Source of the DNA: Chitinophaga silvisoli
GTDB lineage: Bacteria > Bacteroidota > Bacteroidia > Chitinophagales > Chitinophagaceae
Direction: 5' to 3'
DNA: 64,000 nt
Assembly: GCF_003412465.1 (NCBI RefSeq)
Contig: NZ_QTJV01000007.1
Coordinates: 1-64,000 of the forward strand
The stretch's first letter is position 1. The number at the start of each line of letters is the position of its first letter. The translations under genes and the position numbers were made by a program. Below are positions 36,019-45,056 of the stretch, in pieces. The notes under the pieces are model-generated. The model did no database searches. It saw nothing but the letters and a program-made list of their open reading frames with translations, and had not been told where the DNA came from.

Positions 36019-36040
36019 TTACTATAGTTTTTCGTAGTAA
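36019..36040. promoter_or_regulatory. Inverted repeat, candidate HxlR operator
   Basis: TTACTA (36019-36024) and TAGTAA (36035-36040) form a perfect 6-bp inverted repeat with a 10-bp spacer, 9 nt upstream of the HxlR start codon and about 70 nt before the esterase start. HxlR regulators bind such AT-rich palindromes in divergent regions. Confidence 0.5.
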
Positions 36041-36108
36041 GGCAGGTTCTCCTGACCTCTTGCAAATGTATACCAGTGGGGATACTTTTGGAAAAAATTA
36101 TTAGCACA

Positions 36109-36861
36109 ATGGAAGATGTAAAGATTCGCAGGCAGTTCTTTGATAATTTCGGAAACAATTATCCTGCAGCAGCAGGTGTCACCATTACACCAGCGACAAT
36201 CGAAGGAGTACCTTGCTATTGGATTGAACCGGAAGAAGCAGCCGCCGGGAAGATCCTGGTGTATTTGCATGGCGGTGCATTTGCAGTAGGCTCTATCAAA
36301 TCACATGGCCCTATGGTATCGCATTTTGCAAAAGCTGCAAAGCGGAAAGTATTATTTATTGAATATGCACTGGCCCCTGAAAACCCTTATCCGGCAGGAT
36401 TGAATGATGTGTTAAAAGTATATGCTACACTTGGGGATGTGGAGGTAGAAATGATGGGCGATAGTGCAGGCGGTGGAATGATCCTGTCAGCAATTGCAGC
36501 GGTTGAAAAGGCACCGAAGGCAGTGGTATTATTATCGCCCTGGATCCGGCTGGAAAATGATCTGCCATCGCACCAGCTCAATGAAGGAAGAGATGTGATT
36601 GCGACTGAATACCTTCACGGGGCAGCGAAGGAATATGCGGGAGTGAGCCCGGATAGTCTGCGCTTTGAAACATTTCCGCCGGTATTGATCCTGGCAGGAG
36701 AGAAGGAGATCCTGCTGGATGATAGCAGAACCTTTCAGGCACGCATTCCTCATGCTAAATTAGTAGTGTATGAAGGGAAACAACATGTGTGGCCACTGGC
36801 AGATATAGATACGCCGGAGACACTGGCAGAAATAGCGAAATTTTTAACAGCAGGGTATTAA
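36109..36861 (+). CDS. Alpha/beta hydrolase, HSL-type esterase
   Basis: A 250-aa esterase: the HGGAF motif (YLHGGAFAVGS) of the hormone-sensitive lipase family, nucleophile elbow GDSAGG, acidic residue in AGEKEILLDDS, and His in EGKQHVWPL. All triad residues are present. The start at 36109 (MEDVKIRR) is chosen over a GTG at 36076. It is divergent from an HxlR regulator and is probably induced by the HxlR signal. Its 3' end is covered by a long palindrome. Confidence 0.9.
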   Translation: MEDVKIRRQFFDNFGNNYPAAAGVTITPATIEGVPCYWIEPEEAAAGKILVYLHGGAFAVGSIKSHGPMVSHFAKAAKRKVLFIEYALAPENPYPAGLNDVLKVYATLGDVEVEMMGDSAGGGMILSAIAAVEKAPKAVVLLSPWIRLENDLPSHQLNEGRDVIATEYLHGAAKEYAGVSPDSLRFETFPPVLILAGEKEILLDDSRTFQARIPHAKLVVYEGKQHVWPLADIDTPETLAEIAKFLTAGY

Positions 36862-36877
36862 TACCTGCTGTTAAAAA
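36841..36877. terminator. 37-bp palindrome over the esterase stop codon
   Basis: TTTTTAACAGCAGG (36841-36854) and CCTGCTGTTAAAAA (36864-36877) are perfect 14-bp arms around GTATTAATA. The TAA stop (36859-36861) is in the loop. The A-rich and T-rich ends would give a U-run on both strands, so this could serve as a bidirectional terminator for the convergent esterase and SDR genes. Confidence 0.6.
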
Positions 36878-36962
36878 CTCAGCTGTTTAAAAGTATCTCT
36901 TAGTTCAAAACATCATACTTTCTGATACCTGTTAACAACTCTTATTTCAACCCCAATACTTG

Positions 36963-37703
36963 CTAAAACCTGCTGTTAAAGGCCTCAAAGATTGTCTCTC
37001 CCTTTGCCCTTAAATCCTTCGCTCCGCCAATCGCCGCTTCCGGCTCACCATCAATCAGTGCAGCCATTGCCTCCTTAATAAATTCAGAGATCGGAATACC
37101 ACCGTGAGACTGTGTCTTATCCTCCCTGCGGTCATGCCCAAGCTCTGTATCCACAGATGGGGGCGCTACCTCCACCACCTGGATGTTTGTATTGCGCAAC
37201 TGCCAGCGCTGTGACAAGGTAAATGAATGCATCGCTGCCTTCGTTGCACAATATACCGGCATAAAGGCTGCCGGCACCCATGCCAGTCCGGAAGTAACAT
37301 TAATGATCACAGGGTTTTTCTGCCCCAGTAAATGCGGCACGAACAGGGAACCCAAATGAATAGGCCCTACCAGGTTCGTATCAATTTCTGTGTACACTCT
37401 TGTCGGATCTACCGGTTTAGACAGGTCCATGGCCAGTTGTACCCCTGCATTATTAATCAGTACATTTGTCTCCGGATAATGAGTATACACCCAGTTTACC
37501 AGCTCCTCCCGCTGTGCGGCATCGGCCATATCAGAGTTCTTCACCACAATACCAGGTATGCGCTGTTGAATGGCATCCAGTCTGTCCTGCCTTCTGCCGG
37601 TGATGATAACGGTATTGCCATGCTTCACAAATTCTTCCGCAAAAGCCAGTCCGATTCCCGAAGTGCCTCCTGTAATCAGGATCGTGTTTCCATTAATTTG
37701 CAT
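36963..37703 (-). CDS. Short-chain dehydrogenase/reductase, DltE-like
   Basis: A 246-aa SDR with TGGTSGIGLAFAEEF, GRRQDRLDA, NNAGVQ, VTSGLAWVP (catalytic Ser region) and YCATKAAM. The C terminus contains a segment (IPISEFIKEAMAALIDGEPEAAIG) typical of the DltE subgroup, reported as oxidoreductases of unclear substrate. A 21-bp-spaced direct repeat lies 52 nt upstream; no AraC gene is adjacent. Confidence 0.92.
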   Translation of the reverse strand: MQINGNTILITGGTSGIGLAFAEEFVKHGNTVIITGRRQDRLDAIQQRIPGIVVKNSDMADAAQREELVNWVYTHYPETNVLINNAGVQLAMDLSKPVDPTRVYTEIDTNLVGPIHLGSLFVPHLLGQKNPVIINVTSGLAWVPAAFMPVYCATKAAMHSFTLSQRWQLRNTNIQVVEVAPPSVDTELGHDRREDKTQSHGGIPISEFIKEAMAALIDGEPEAAIGGAKDLRAKGETIFEAFNSRF

Positions 37704-37754
37704 AATTATTGATTGTTTATACCTGCAAAATTGAGAAGAAATAGAGGGAGCGTA

Positions 37755-37782
37755 TTTGCAAGGATCAATCCATTGTTTGCAA
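37755..37782 (-). promoter_or_regulatory. TTTGCAA direct repeat with 21-bp period upstream of SDR
   Basis: TTTGCAA occurs at 37755-37761 and 37776-37782, start to start 21 bp, between the SDR start (37703) and the divergent isomerase-like gene (37857). Spacing is the same as at 15969-16000 and 11615-11651. A binding site for an AraC-type protein encoded elsewhere is plausible. Confidence 0.4.
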
Positions 37783-37856
37783 AATTCACATTTCCGTCTT
37801 ATTTTGTTTCTCCCGGAAACTAATTCATCATTTTGAGCTAAAACATATAAATTATT

Positions 37857-38723
37857 ATGACCACAAGAAGAACTTTCCTTGCCCAGGCAGGTCTCCTCGG
37901 TGCCGGACTGGCGTTTGGACTCTCGTCGAAAAATGTACTGGCTGCTGGTAAAATCAATGCCAAAGCAGGATTACAGCTCTATTCCCTCCGCGAAGAACTC
38001 CCTAAAGATGTAAAAGGCGTAATTGCCAAAGTAGCTGCCGCCGGCTACAAACAAGTGGAAACCTACGGCTACAGCAAAAAGAACGGCTTCTGGGGCCTGA
38101 GCGCCCAGGAATTCAAGGCCCTGCTCACAAAGCATGGTTTGACCAGCCCAAGCGGACACTACGCATTGGACGCTGAAGCCGATCAGGATGCAGCTATCGA
38201 AGCGGCTAAAATACTGGGCCAGGAATACCTGACCATGGCTTATATCGATGAAAAAAAGCGTAAAACCGCTGCTGATATCAAAAATATCGTCGCAGAACTG
38301 AATAAACTGGCTGACAAGGCGAAGAAGCATGGCCTGAAACTGGCTTACCATAACCACGACTTCGAATTTAAGACAGTAGATGGGGTGATGCTCTATGAGG
38401 AGTTGCTGAAAGGTACCAATCCTTCCATGGTGCATTTTGAGATGGATATTTACTGGGTAGTGCGTTCTAACCAGGATCCTGTAGCATGGATCAATAAATA
38501 TCCGGGCCGCTTTACGATGGTGCATGTGAAGGATATGGATAAGGCAAATCCTGAACTGAATACAGAAGTGGGTAAAGGAAGTATTAATTTCAAATCCATC
38601 TTTGCAAAGTCAAAGACGGCTGGGATTAAGTATTATATAGTGGAACAGGAGAATTTCTCTATAGATCCATATGAAAGTATTACAGAAAGCTCAAAATACC
38701 TGCGCACAGTGTTATTTGCATAA
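37857..38723 (+). CDS. Tat-exported sugar phosphate isomerase/epimerase-like protein
   Basis: A 288-aa xylose-isomerase-like TIM barrel. The N terminus (MTTRRTFLAQAGLLGAGLAFG ... NVLAAGK) has a twin-arginine signal with a hydrophobic stretch and an A-A cleavage region. Core segments are LQLYSLREELPKDVKGVIAKVAAAGYKQVE, KLAYHNHDFEF, FEMDIYWVVRSNQDP and MVHVKDMD, which supply the metal-binding Glu, His, Asp and His expected in the family. In Bacteroidetes many Tat-exported members occur near glycan-use genes; the substrate is unknown here. It is followed by a strong terminator. Confidence 0.92.
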   Translation: MTTRRTFLAQAGLLGAGLAFGLSSKNVLAAGKINAKAGLQLYSLREELPKDVKGVIAKVAAAGYKQVETYGYSKKNGFWGLSAQEFKALLTKHGLTSPSGHYALDAEADQDAAIEAAKILGQEYLTMAYIDEKKRKTAADIKNIVAELNKLADKAKKHGLKLAYHNHDFEFKTVDGVMLYEELLKGTNPSMVHFEMDIYWVVRSNQDPVAWINKYPGRFTMVHVKDMDKANPELNTEVGKGSINFKSIFAKSKTAGIKYYIVEQENFSIDPYESITESSKYLRTVLFA

Positions 38724-38737
38724 GTTATAAAATTGAC

Positions 38738-38771
38738 GAGGGGATGCCAACCGGCATCCCCTCTTTTTTTT
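38738..38771 (+). terminator. Intrinsic terminator after isomerase-like gene
   Basis: A perfect 11-bp stem GAGGGGATGCC / GGCATCCCCTC with AACC loop, followed by eight T, 15 nt after the stop. Confidence 0.96.
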
Positions 38772-38898
38772 ATCCAAAGTTGACAGCATTCCCTTTTGTC
38801 CGTTAATTCCCTTTTTGTTGTTTTTTTGTAAATCGCTCTTATATTATTCTGGCTGGCAACGGATCTTATTTGGCTATTCACATGACAAATGCTGGCTC

Positions 38899-39951
38899 TT
38901 ATCCGAAACTAACAGCATTTTCTTTATCTGATAAATACTCCTTCACAGTTTCCCTGCTCACCACTCCCAATAGGCAGCCATCCTTCACTACCGGCACCTG
39001 TGCCAAATGTTCTTCCGGCAACTCATCCCAGCAATCGAAAATGGTCATATTCCCATTCATCAGTTTCACATCCTTGTCCATCATCGTATACACTTTCCTC
39101 CTGTAATAACCAGGGGCCTGGGAGAAGTGAATGACCTGGCTGTCAATAATCCCGATAGGAGCCTCGTTGTTCAGTACCACATAAGACCGGTGGCGATCAC
39201 CCAGCAGGTAAGCATTGGCTTCTTCCATCGTAAAGCCGGCATTCACAGTTTTGAAATCCGTATTCACGATGTCACCCAGACACACATTTTTTACAGCTGG
39301 TTTCAGCACCAGTCTTTTTTCAGTAGCACCCATCAGTAACAGGTACAATCCAAAGAATACCAGCCAGCGGTTCAGCGTCACAGTGCCACCGATGAAAAAC
39401 AGCACACCCAGGATGCGGGTACCCATCAGGGAAGCCTGTGGAGAAAGCAGTCTTTCCATATCCATTGGAAAGGCGGGAAGCAGGTTAAACACCACGAGCA
39501 TTACGTTGATATTGTGTAAGAATACCAGGTAGTTATTAGGTGTGATATTAAATACAAGCTGGTGAGTGTCCCAGAATGGCGTATAGTCATCCAGGAATGG
39601 CAGCAACAGCAGTGCAATAAACAGGTTGACGGCAGGACCTGCAAAAGTGATCAGTAACTGATGACTTGTTTTTTCAGGCTGCATAGCAATTGTAGGCAAG
39701 CCACCAGTAGGCAGCAGGCGTATATTTTTGACAGGAATACCGGCATGCATGCTTGCTATGGTATGGCCAAGTTCATGCAGCATCACACAAGCCCAGATAG
39801 ACAGTACCCCGAGAGCAGTCCATCCTATACTCTGAGAGTCGCCGCGGGAAATAATCGGGACAAATAGTATCCAGCAGCTGACAAGCAGAAAGATCCAGTG
39901 TACCCCCACCGGGATACCCTTAATGCGGAAGAGTTTGACGGCGTTTCTCAT
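38899..39951 (-). CDS. Site-2 protease-type M50 metallopeptidase with CBS domains
   Basis: A 350-aa membrane protease. Transmembrane helices cover the first 215 residues; the zinc motif is HELGH in CVMLHELGHTIASMHAG, and the second motif is NLLPAFPMDMERLL, where the usual DGG is DME. The Asp ligand is kept. The C-terminal part contains CBS domains (HRSYVVLNNEAPIGIIDS and VPVVKDGCLLGVVSRETVKEYL). Such SpoIVFB-like proteases with CBS domains respond to adenine nucleotides and cleave membrane-bound transcription regulators. Target unknown. It stands alone. Confidence 0.93.
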   Translation of the reverse strand: MRNAVKLFRIKGIPVGVHWIFLLVSCWILFVPIISRGDSQSIGWTALGVLSIWACVMLHELGHTIASMHAGIPVKNIRLLPTGGLPTIAMQPEKTSHQLLITFAGPAVNLFIALLLLPFLDDYTPFWDTHQLVFNITPNNYLVFLHNINVMLVVFNLLPAFPMDMERLLSPQASLMGTRILGVLFFIGGTVTLNRWLVFFGLYLLLMGATEKRLVLKPAVKNVCLGDIVNTDFKTVNAGFTMEEANAYLLGDRHRSYVVLNNEAPIGIIDSQVIHFSQAPGYYRRKVYTMMDKDVKLMNGNMTIFDCWDELPEEHLAQVPVVKDGCLLGVVSRETVKEYLSDKENAVSFG

Positions 39952-40234
39952 ATGGCGTTTATTTGATACAAAACTATCTTTTAGGGGGGAGCTGGACTAT
40001 GATGATGAATTGTTTGTATGATGACGGTCATTACCATTTATATAAATTTCTGGCAGGATCTTTTTGAATAATTTTACATTTAAGGCTTTCTTATGTTAGG
40101 AATACTTGTAGCCTGGCTTGATTGGCATCAATCTTTTGAAATTTGTTATTTCCTGACTACCGGAACCGACTGTTTCAATGCAATAAAGCCGCTTACATCC
40201 TTACATTAACCATTCACTTTCTGATTGTCAATCC

Positions 40235-41446
40235 GTGGAGTCTGCAGGAATATTTCGCTCGCTTAAGTACCGGAACTTTCGTTTATATTTTACCGGCCAG
40301 TGCATTTCTTTAATTGGTACCTGGATGCAACGCCTGGCTGTATCCTGGATGGTATGGCGCATTACAGAAAGTGCGTTTATACTTGGCCTGGTGGGTTTTC
40401 TGGGACTGATCCCTTCCCTGGTCCTGTCGCCCTATGCCGGCGCTTATGCAGACCGGCACGACCGCTTCAAAATCCTTTTCCGCTCACAGGTTGCTTCCAT
40501 GCTGCAATCCGGGGCGCTGGCACTGATCATTCTGTTAGGATGGTACAATATGCCTGCGATCCTTGTCCTCAGCTTTGCCCAGGGCATCATAAATGCATTT
40601 GATACCACCTCCAGGCAATCGCTGGTAGTGGCGTTTATAGACGATAAGAAGGATCTTCCGAATGCGATCGCCCTGAACTCCACCATGGTGAATCTGGCGA
40701 GGATTTTAGGCCCTGCAGTGGCTGGTGTGATCCTGAGTGCCTGGGGAGAGGGAATTTGTTTCCTGGTAGACTTTCTCACTTTTATAGCGGTGCTGATTTC
40801 ACTGATGCTGATGCGATTGCCTGCAGCGGTGCCGCAAAAGCATACGGCCAGTATCTGGGAGGGGTTCCGGGAGGGATATCGCTACCTGCGGAATCACAGG
40901 GATATCAGGTCTGTGATCCTGATGCTTGCTATTATTAATATCCTGGTTACGCCATACAGTACACTGGCACCGGTGTTTGCGAGTCATGTGTACAACGGGA
41001 ATGCAACTACCTTTAGCTGGTTTGGGACCTGTACAGGATTCGGGGCATTGTGTGTGGCGGTGTATATGGCGGCTTTAAAACCGGGGAGGGACCTGCTGAA
41101 GATAATAGTGATTGCAGGATTGACATTTGCAGTGAGTGTATGTTGTTTTTCATTGAGCAGGTCATTGCCGCTGGCATTGTTCTTTGTAGCGCTGGCAGGA
41201 GGGGGGATGATGGCGCAGATAGCGGCGACGAATACTTACGTGCAGACGCATGTGGAGGACCGGATGAGGAGCCGGGTGATTGGTTATTATGTGATGGCGT
41301 TTCAGGGAATGCTGCCTGTTGGGAATTTGATAACAGGGACGATTGCGCATCAGTTGGGAGCTAAGCATACGGTGACAATACAGAGTATTGCCGGTGCCGT
41401 ATGCGTCGCGTTATTTGCCTGGTATACAAGAGGGGGAAAGGAGTAA
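40235..41446 (+). CDS. MFS exporter, EntS/TMEM-type
   Basis: A 403-aa major facilitator of the enterobactin-exporter-like group (Pfam MFS_3 type). It begins GIFRSLKYRNFRLYFTGQCISLIGTWMQRLAVSWMVWRIT; includes AYADRHDRFKIL (motif A), TTSRQSLVVAFIDDKKDLPNAIALNSTMVNLARILGPAVAG and IAATNTYVQTHVEDRMRSRVIGYY. Start is a GTG at 40235, as no ATG precedes the conserved block. The 283 nt upstream (39952-40234) hold no convincing gene; a 38-codon frame at 40093-40209 has no support. Substrate unknown. Confidence 0.88.
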   Translation: MESAGIFRSLKYRNFRLYFTGQCISLIGTWMQRLAVSWMVWRITESAFILGLVGFLGLIPSLVLSPYAGAYADRHDRFKILFRSQVASMLQSGALALIILLGWYNMPAILVLSFAQGIINAFDTTSRQSLVVAFIDDKKDLPNAIALNSTMVNLARILGPAVAGVILSAWGEGICFLVDFLTFIAVLISLMLMRLPAAVPQKHTASIWEGFREGYRYLRNHRDIRSVILMLAIINILVTPYSTLAPVFASHVYNGNATTFSWFGTCTGFGALCVAVYMAALKPGRDLLKIIVIAGLTFAVSVCCFSLSRSLPLALFFVALAGGGMMAQIAATNTYVQTHVEDRMRSRVIGYYVMAFQGMLPVGNLITGTIAHQLGAKHTVTIQSIAGAVCVALFAWYTRGGKE

Positions 41447-41557
41447 TGAGTCTTTTTGATCAGCATCATCAAGCCTTTTGTAAAATTTAAAAATCTTCTT
41501 CATTTTATTTTCATTTGCCAGGGCTACTATTGGCATCAGCCTTCACCCTTATTAATG

Positions 41558-42346
41558 CTACCAGGGCATCCGGATCCAGGGACTGTCCCCCTTCTCCAAT
41601 AAATATTTAGCAATCGCCGCTACATCCCGGTTGCCGGAATGCACCCCACCCCACATAGCTCTCCCGAGTACATAACTTTTCGCATAAGACTCCCAATCTG
41701 TATAAGTAATATGCGCCAGCTCATCTGCCGCATCAATAAACTCCCAGGCCTCTTTTTGGTTGATAATGCGTGCTTCATAGCAGAGTCTTGTCAGGAAGAC
41801 CAGCCTGCCACAATCCCAGCCTATCATACCGTATCTCAAAATATCCTGTTCATTTTGAAGAATCCCATCCTGCAGCAATTCAGGCATCGTATCCATCAGG
41901 TTATGCAATTGCGAAAGCGCTTTCCCATGATCTTCCTCTTCCGTAAAATATTCATCCAGGATCAATTCCTGCTCCTGCTCCGTCTTCGCCATCAGGGCCT
42001 TGTAAATAGCCGGCAGGTAAAAACGGAAACCCTTGTCCCGCAGATATTCCAGTTTAGCCCTGGCTTCATCGGCGGTTTTCAGTTTCCAGTAACTGTGTAG
42101 CAGGGTACCTATCACATAAGATTTATCAAGCCCTGTTGCCAGGTTATTGATATATGCATGTGTCATTTCGCTGTAAATAGCTCCCAGCGCCACTTTTTTA
42201 TACTCGGCCTCAGTCAGCGTGCTATCCGGATCACGAAATACAGGTGTAAACGGTCTCTTCTTTTTTTTATACAAAGGTAGAAGCCGCGTATATACGAAAT
42301 AACCCACAGCAATGCCTATGATTAGGTAGGTAAGTATGGTTTTCAT
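41558..42346 (-). CDS. DUF1266 protein with N-terminal membrane anchor
   Basis: A 262-aa protein: one N-terminal transmembrane helix (ILTYLIIGIAVGYFVYTRLLPLY), a basic stop-transfer, then a cytoplasmic DUF1266 domain with the recognisable WDCGRLVFLTRLCYEARIINQKEAWEFIDAADELAH and YVLGRAMWGG segments. The function of DUF1266 is unknown; it recurs in genomes next to toxins and polymorphic systems. Here it stands alone. Confidence 0.85.
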   Translation of the reverse strand: MKTILTYLIIGIAVGYFVYTRLLPLYKKKKRPFTPVFRDPDSTLTEAEYKKVALGAIYSEMTHAYINNLATGLDKSYVIGTLLHSYWKLKTADEARAKLEYLRDKGFRFYLPAIYKALMAKTEQEQELILDEYFTEEEDHGKALSQLHNLMDTMPELLQDGILQNEQDILRYGMIGWDCGRLVFLTRLCYEARIINQKEAWEFIDAADELAHITYTDWESYAKSYVLGRAMWGGVHSGNRDVAAIAKYLLEKGDSPWIRMPW

Positions 42347-42485
42347 GTTGATCAGAAAATTAATTGGGAAAATTGGGTGCTAACAATTCTCTAAATATCT
42401 ACTTCATGTCCCCTTTATTCAGGGGCAAGATAGGGAATAATTTTAGCTCAAAAAAAAATGACGGCCAACAAACCAAACTCCCCCT

Positions 42486-42522
42486 AAAAAACCAGAGGCT
42501 GCCATCTCCAAGATAGCAGCCT
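42486..42522 (-). terminator. Intrinsic terminator after DUF2892 gene
   Basis: On the minus strand an imperfect 12-bp stem (GAGGCTGC-TATC / GAT-GGCAGCCTC) is followed by TGG and six T. It lies 25 nt after the DUF2892 stop. Confidence 0.85.
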
Positions 42523-42546
42523 CCCTATGTTGTTATGACAAGTACA

Positions 42547-42762
42547 TTAACTCCGCGCAGGCTCCTTAGGTGCCTCATGTTTTGTTTTCAATCCCAGCAG
42601 CGAATACAAAGGGCAAAAGCCGGTGAGACTGGTCAGCAGAAGAATAACTGCTATGATCATGAAAAGACTGTCTGTAAGTATCTTGTTGTAAAACAGGAAG
42701 ATGGTAACGATGGCTAGAATTACGCGGATCAATCCATCAACTGTACCGACATTTTTTTTCAT
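42547..42762 (-). CDS. DUF2892 inner-membrane protein (YgaP C-terminal-like)
   Basis: A 71-aa protein with two transmembrane helices (VDGLIRVILAIVTIFLFYN and SLFMIIAVILLLTSL) followed by TGFCPLYSLLGLKTK. This is the DUF2892 signature, as in the membrane part of the YgaP rhodanese. No rhodanese domain is present. The conserved Cys in GFCPLY may matter for sulfur chemistry in the family. Monocistronic with its own terminator. Confidence 0.9.
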   Translation of the reverse strand: MKKNVGTVDGLIRVILAIVTIFLFYNKILTDSLFMIIAVILLLTSLTGFCPLYSLLGLKTKHEAPKEPARS

Positions 42763-42967
42763 AGCGTTTAATTTTTTAAATCAGTTTAAAGGTAAATGAA
42801 ATAAAGTCGTGGAATGGTGACTTTCGTCATTGATAGCAATGATTATAGTAGCATACCTACCAACGGAAGTTTTCAATAGAATTATCAATCGTGGAATCGT
42901 TGTCTCTCTCTTCGCTAAGATACAAAATTATTTAAAAACCAACGTTTCGATTAATATTTCAACCCAC

Positions 42968-44188
42968 CTACCTTAGCTTCCTTTCCCCCCCAAATCCTGC
43001 TATAAAATTAATGGCCGCTATCAGATTACCCCCCTTACTGATCGCCCCATCAAAATTCCTCCCAAATGAAAATGTAACCTTCCGGTTTTTCGCCACCTCA
43101 TACTCCGTACTCACCACCAGCCGCCACGAAGGATCCAGCACACTATTCCCGATCACACTGCGGTACAGCGCCTCTCCACTCAAAGTAAACTTATCATTCA
43201 ATGTACTTAACAAAAACCTCGCACCCACATCAAAGGTCGAAGCATGATCCGCACTCAGCTTCCCGGCCGGATCCGCAAAAATCACCTCAGGATGATACAA
43301 ATACCGGGCAATAAACATAGAAGTAATACCCTTATTCCCATTCTCGTACCCGCCCGTCAGCCAGGCACCCGCCTTATTGATCAAACTATTGTCAAAACGA
43401 TTGTCCGGAAAGTCAGCCACCATTCCCGTCGTAAAATCCAGGAACACCCCCTTCCGCTCCGTAGGAAACGCCGCCGCTATCGCCCTGGCCCGCTGATACG
43501 GCTCCGATGACGGCAACCCCTCCTGCCTTATCGAATCCACCAGGCCCTCCATCCGCTGCAACTCCCGTATCAACTCATCCCTCCGCACTCTTTTTTCCTC
43601 CCTGGTCAATGTTGTATCCCTACCCAGCGCCACCCGCAGGTCCTTAAAATACTGGAGAGAATCCGAATACATATTCGGCACCTGGTAGGCCTGCAACAGG
43701 TCCTCCTGTGCCTTTATAAGAGCCCAATATGTCTTCCGCGTAGTCGCAGACCATCCTGGCCTGATAATCGAAAATTTAAGCCCAAAAGCTACTTTCGTCG
43801 TCTTCAGACTATCCACATCTTCCTGCCCCTCCGGTCCCATATGCGTAAATCCCGCTGAAATCGTAAAGGATTGCAAAAATGCATGCCTGCTGCTGTCAAA
43901 ATCCTTCAGCGTATACTTCTTCGCACCCCATAAAAAAGGCGCAATCTCAAATGCATAACTATTCGGAATCGCCGTCAGGTTATTCGTCGCATTCTGTACA
44001 GACAACCTGAAACTATTCAGGTCCGAAGGCCTTTCAATCGCACTGGTACTAATTCCCAGCATATTGAATGCCGGCGATACCGGCGACTTTAATACATCCA
44101 GCGTAATCGTGGTATCCACATTCAGCTGAGCCCTCAGGTCCAGGCATAGCATGGCCAGGATGGCCACAATAAAAGAAATCCGTTTCAT
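42968..44188 (-). CDS. Exported hypothetical protein, beta-barrel-like
   Basis: A 406-aa secreted protein with signal peptide MKRISFIVAILAMLCLDLRA followed by QLNVDTT. The upstream ATG at 44248 adds a 20-residue hydrophobic stretch and is not preferred. The second half shows alternating strands (GMVADFPDNRFDNSLINKAGAWLTGGYEN, KFTLSGEALYRSVIGNS, KVTFSFGRNFDGAISKGGNLIAAINFIAGFG) as in an outer-membrane barrel ending in an aromatic-poor GGERKLR. A helical insertion (about 155-215) may be a plug or coiled linker. I do not recognise the family. The gene is 10 nt downstream of a small partner. Confidence 0.72.
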   Translation of the reverse strand: MKRISFIVAILAMLCLDLRAQLNVDTTITLDVLKSPVSPAFNMLGISTSAIERPSDLNSFRLSVQNATNNLTAIPNSYAFEIAPFLWGAKKYTLKDFDSSRHAFLQSFTISAGFTHMGPEGQEDVDSLKTTKVAFGLKFSIIRPGWSATTRKTYWALIKAQEDLLQAYQVPNMYSDSLQYFKDLRVALGRDTTLTREEKRVRRDELIRELQRMEGLVDSIRQEGLPSSEPYQRARAIAAAFPTERKGVFLDFTTGMVADFPDNRFDNSLINKAGAWLTGGYENGNKGITSMFIARYLYHPEVIFADPAGKLSADHASTFDVGARFLLSTLNDKFTLSGEALYRSVIGNSVLDPSWRLVVSTEYEVAKNRKVTFSFGRNFDGAISKGGNLIAAINFIAGFGGERKLR

Positions 44189-44198
44189 AAGTGAAGCA

Positions 44199-44609
44199 TT
44201 AAGAAAAGTCAGTGAAGAAAATAGTGATCTTATAAGCGGCAGAATCACCCTGCTCCTGCACTGTTCTTTCCATTTTGTACCGGTACGGCATACTACCCCC
44301 GGTAAGGGAGAAATCCAGACTCGTCAGGTTCGTCACAGTCGATACATCCGTAATAATCGTATACACCTCCAGGAACCTGTTAACGAGAGTATTGCCAGTG
44401 CCAAGCGTGAAATTGCTGATAGCACCCTGGATATTACTCCCTTTTTTGCTGGAGTCAATGATCACATCCGATACTGCAGATTGCCCGGTAGTGCCAGGAA
44501 ATAAGTTCATTACAATAGGGGTGTCATTGCGGTCTATTTTGTACTCATCATAGTGATTGGTTTTGCCGGTAGTATCGGCAAAAACCTTTTTTAGTGGTGT
44601 CGTGGACAT
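44199..44609 (-). CDS. Small hypothetical protein upstream of barrel gene
   Basis: A 136-aa protein without signal peptide (MSTTPLKKVFADTTGKTNHYDEY). It is Thr- and Ser-rich with beta-strand-like stretches (SAVSDVIIDSSKKGSNIQGAISNFTLGTG, FLEVYTIITDVSTVTNLTSLDFSLTGG). Family not recognised. Its stop is 10 nt before the start of the exported protein, so the two appear to be an operon; a secreted barrel preceded by a cytoplasmic small protein is an odd pair. Confidence 0.62.
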   Translation of the reverse strand: MSTTPLKKVFADTTGKTNHYDEYKIDRNDTPIVMNLFPGTTGQSAVSDVIIDSSKKGSNIQGAISNFTLGTGNTLVNRFLEVYTIITDVSTVTNLTSLDFSLTGGSMPYRYKMERTVQEQGDSAAYKITIFFTDFS

Positions 44610-45056
44610 TTTAGAGTTTTTGGTTTTAGCTACAGCTTTGGCAAGCTATAATTTGGGGTTTGGACGTAAATTTGGTTGAAATACCTACCTGCAAAATAAG
44701 CATTCGTACATTTTTTGTAAAAATAAATAATTTATTATATTACTTGATATTTAATATCAGGACAAAAGCACGGCTATCTATTTATAACCCAAATTTAAAC
44801 CGGGCGCTAACCAGGCTGGTTTCCCTTATAAAAAGACATAATGATGATTAATCTGCCGCACCACCTAAAGCCGGAACAAAGGAAATGTGGAAAGAGCGCA
44901 CCAAAAGGAGCATTCCCTGAATCAATTTTCACCTGAGCAAAATGCATATAAAGCAGAGCATGCTGCCCATCTCCCCCCGGAAATTCATCTCACAAGTCAG
45001 AAAATAGTATCCGGCATAAATTATGGTACCTGTTATAGGAATCAAATCTGGAAGCT
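44610..45056. other. 447-nt intergenic region with palindrome and a possible short ORF
   Basis: AT-rich divergent region. It contains the perfect 7-bp inverted repeat TGATATT-T-AATATCA (44745-44759), a possible operator. A 57-codon frame from GTG 44887 to TGA 45060 (VERAHQKEHSLNQFSPEQN...) overlaps the next gene by ATGA, the usual coupling pattern, but has no recognised similarity and an unusual composition. I see no RNA gene here. Confidence 0.4.

Noticed and set aside
40093..40209. 38-codon frame upstream of the MFS exporter
   Set aside because: Too short, no coding evidence, no recognised sequence.
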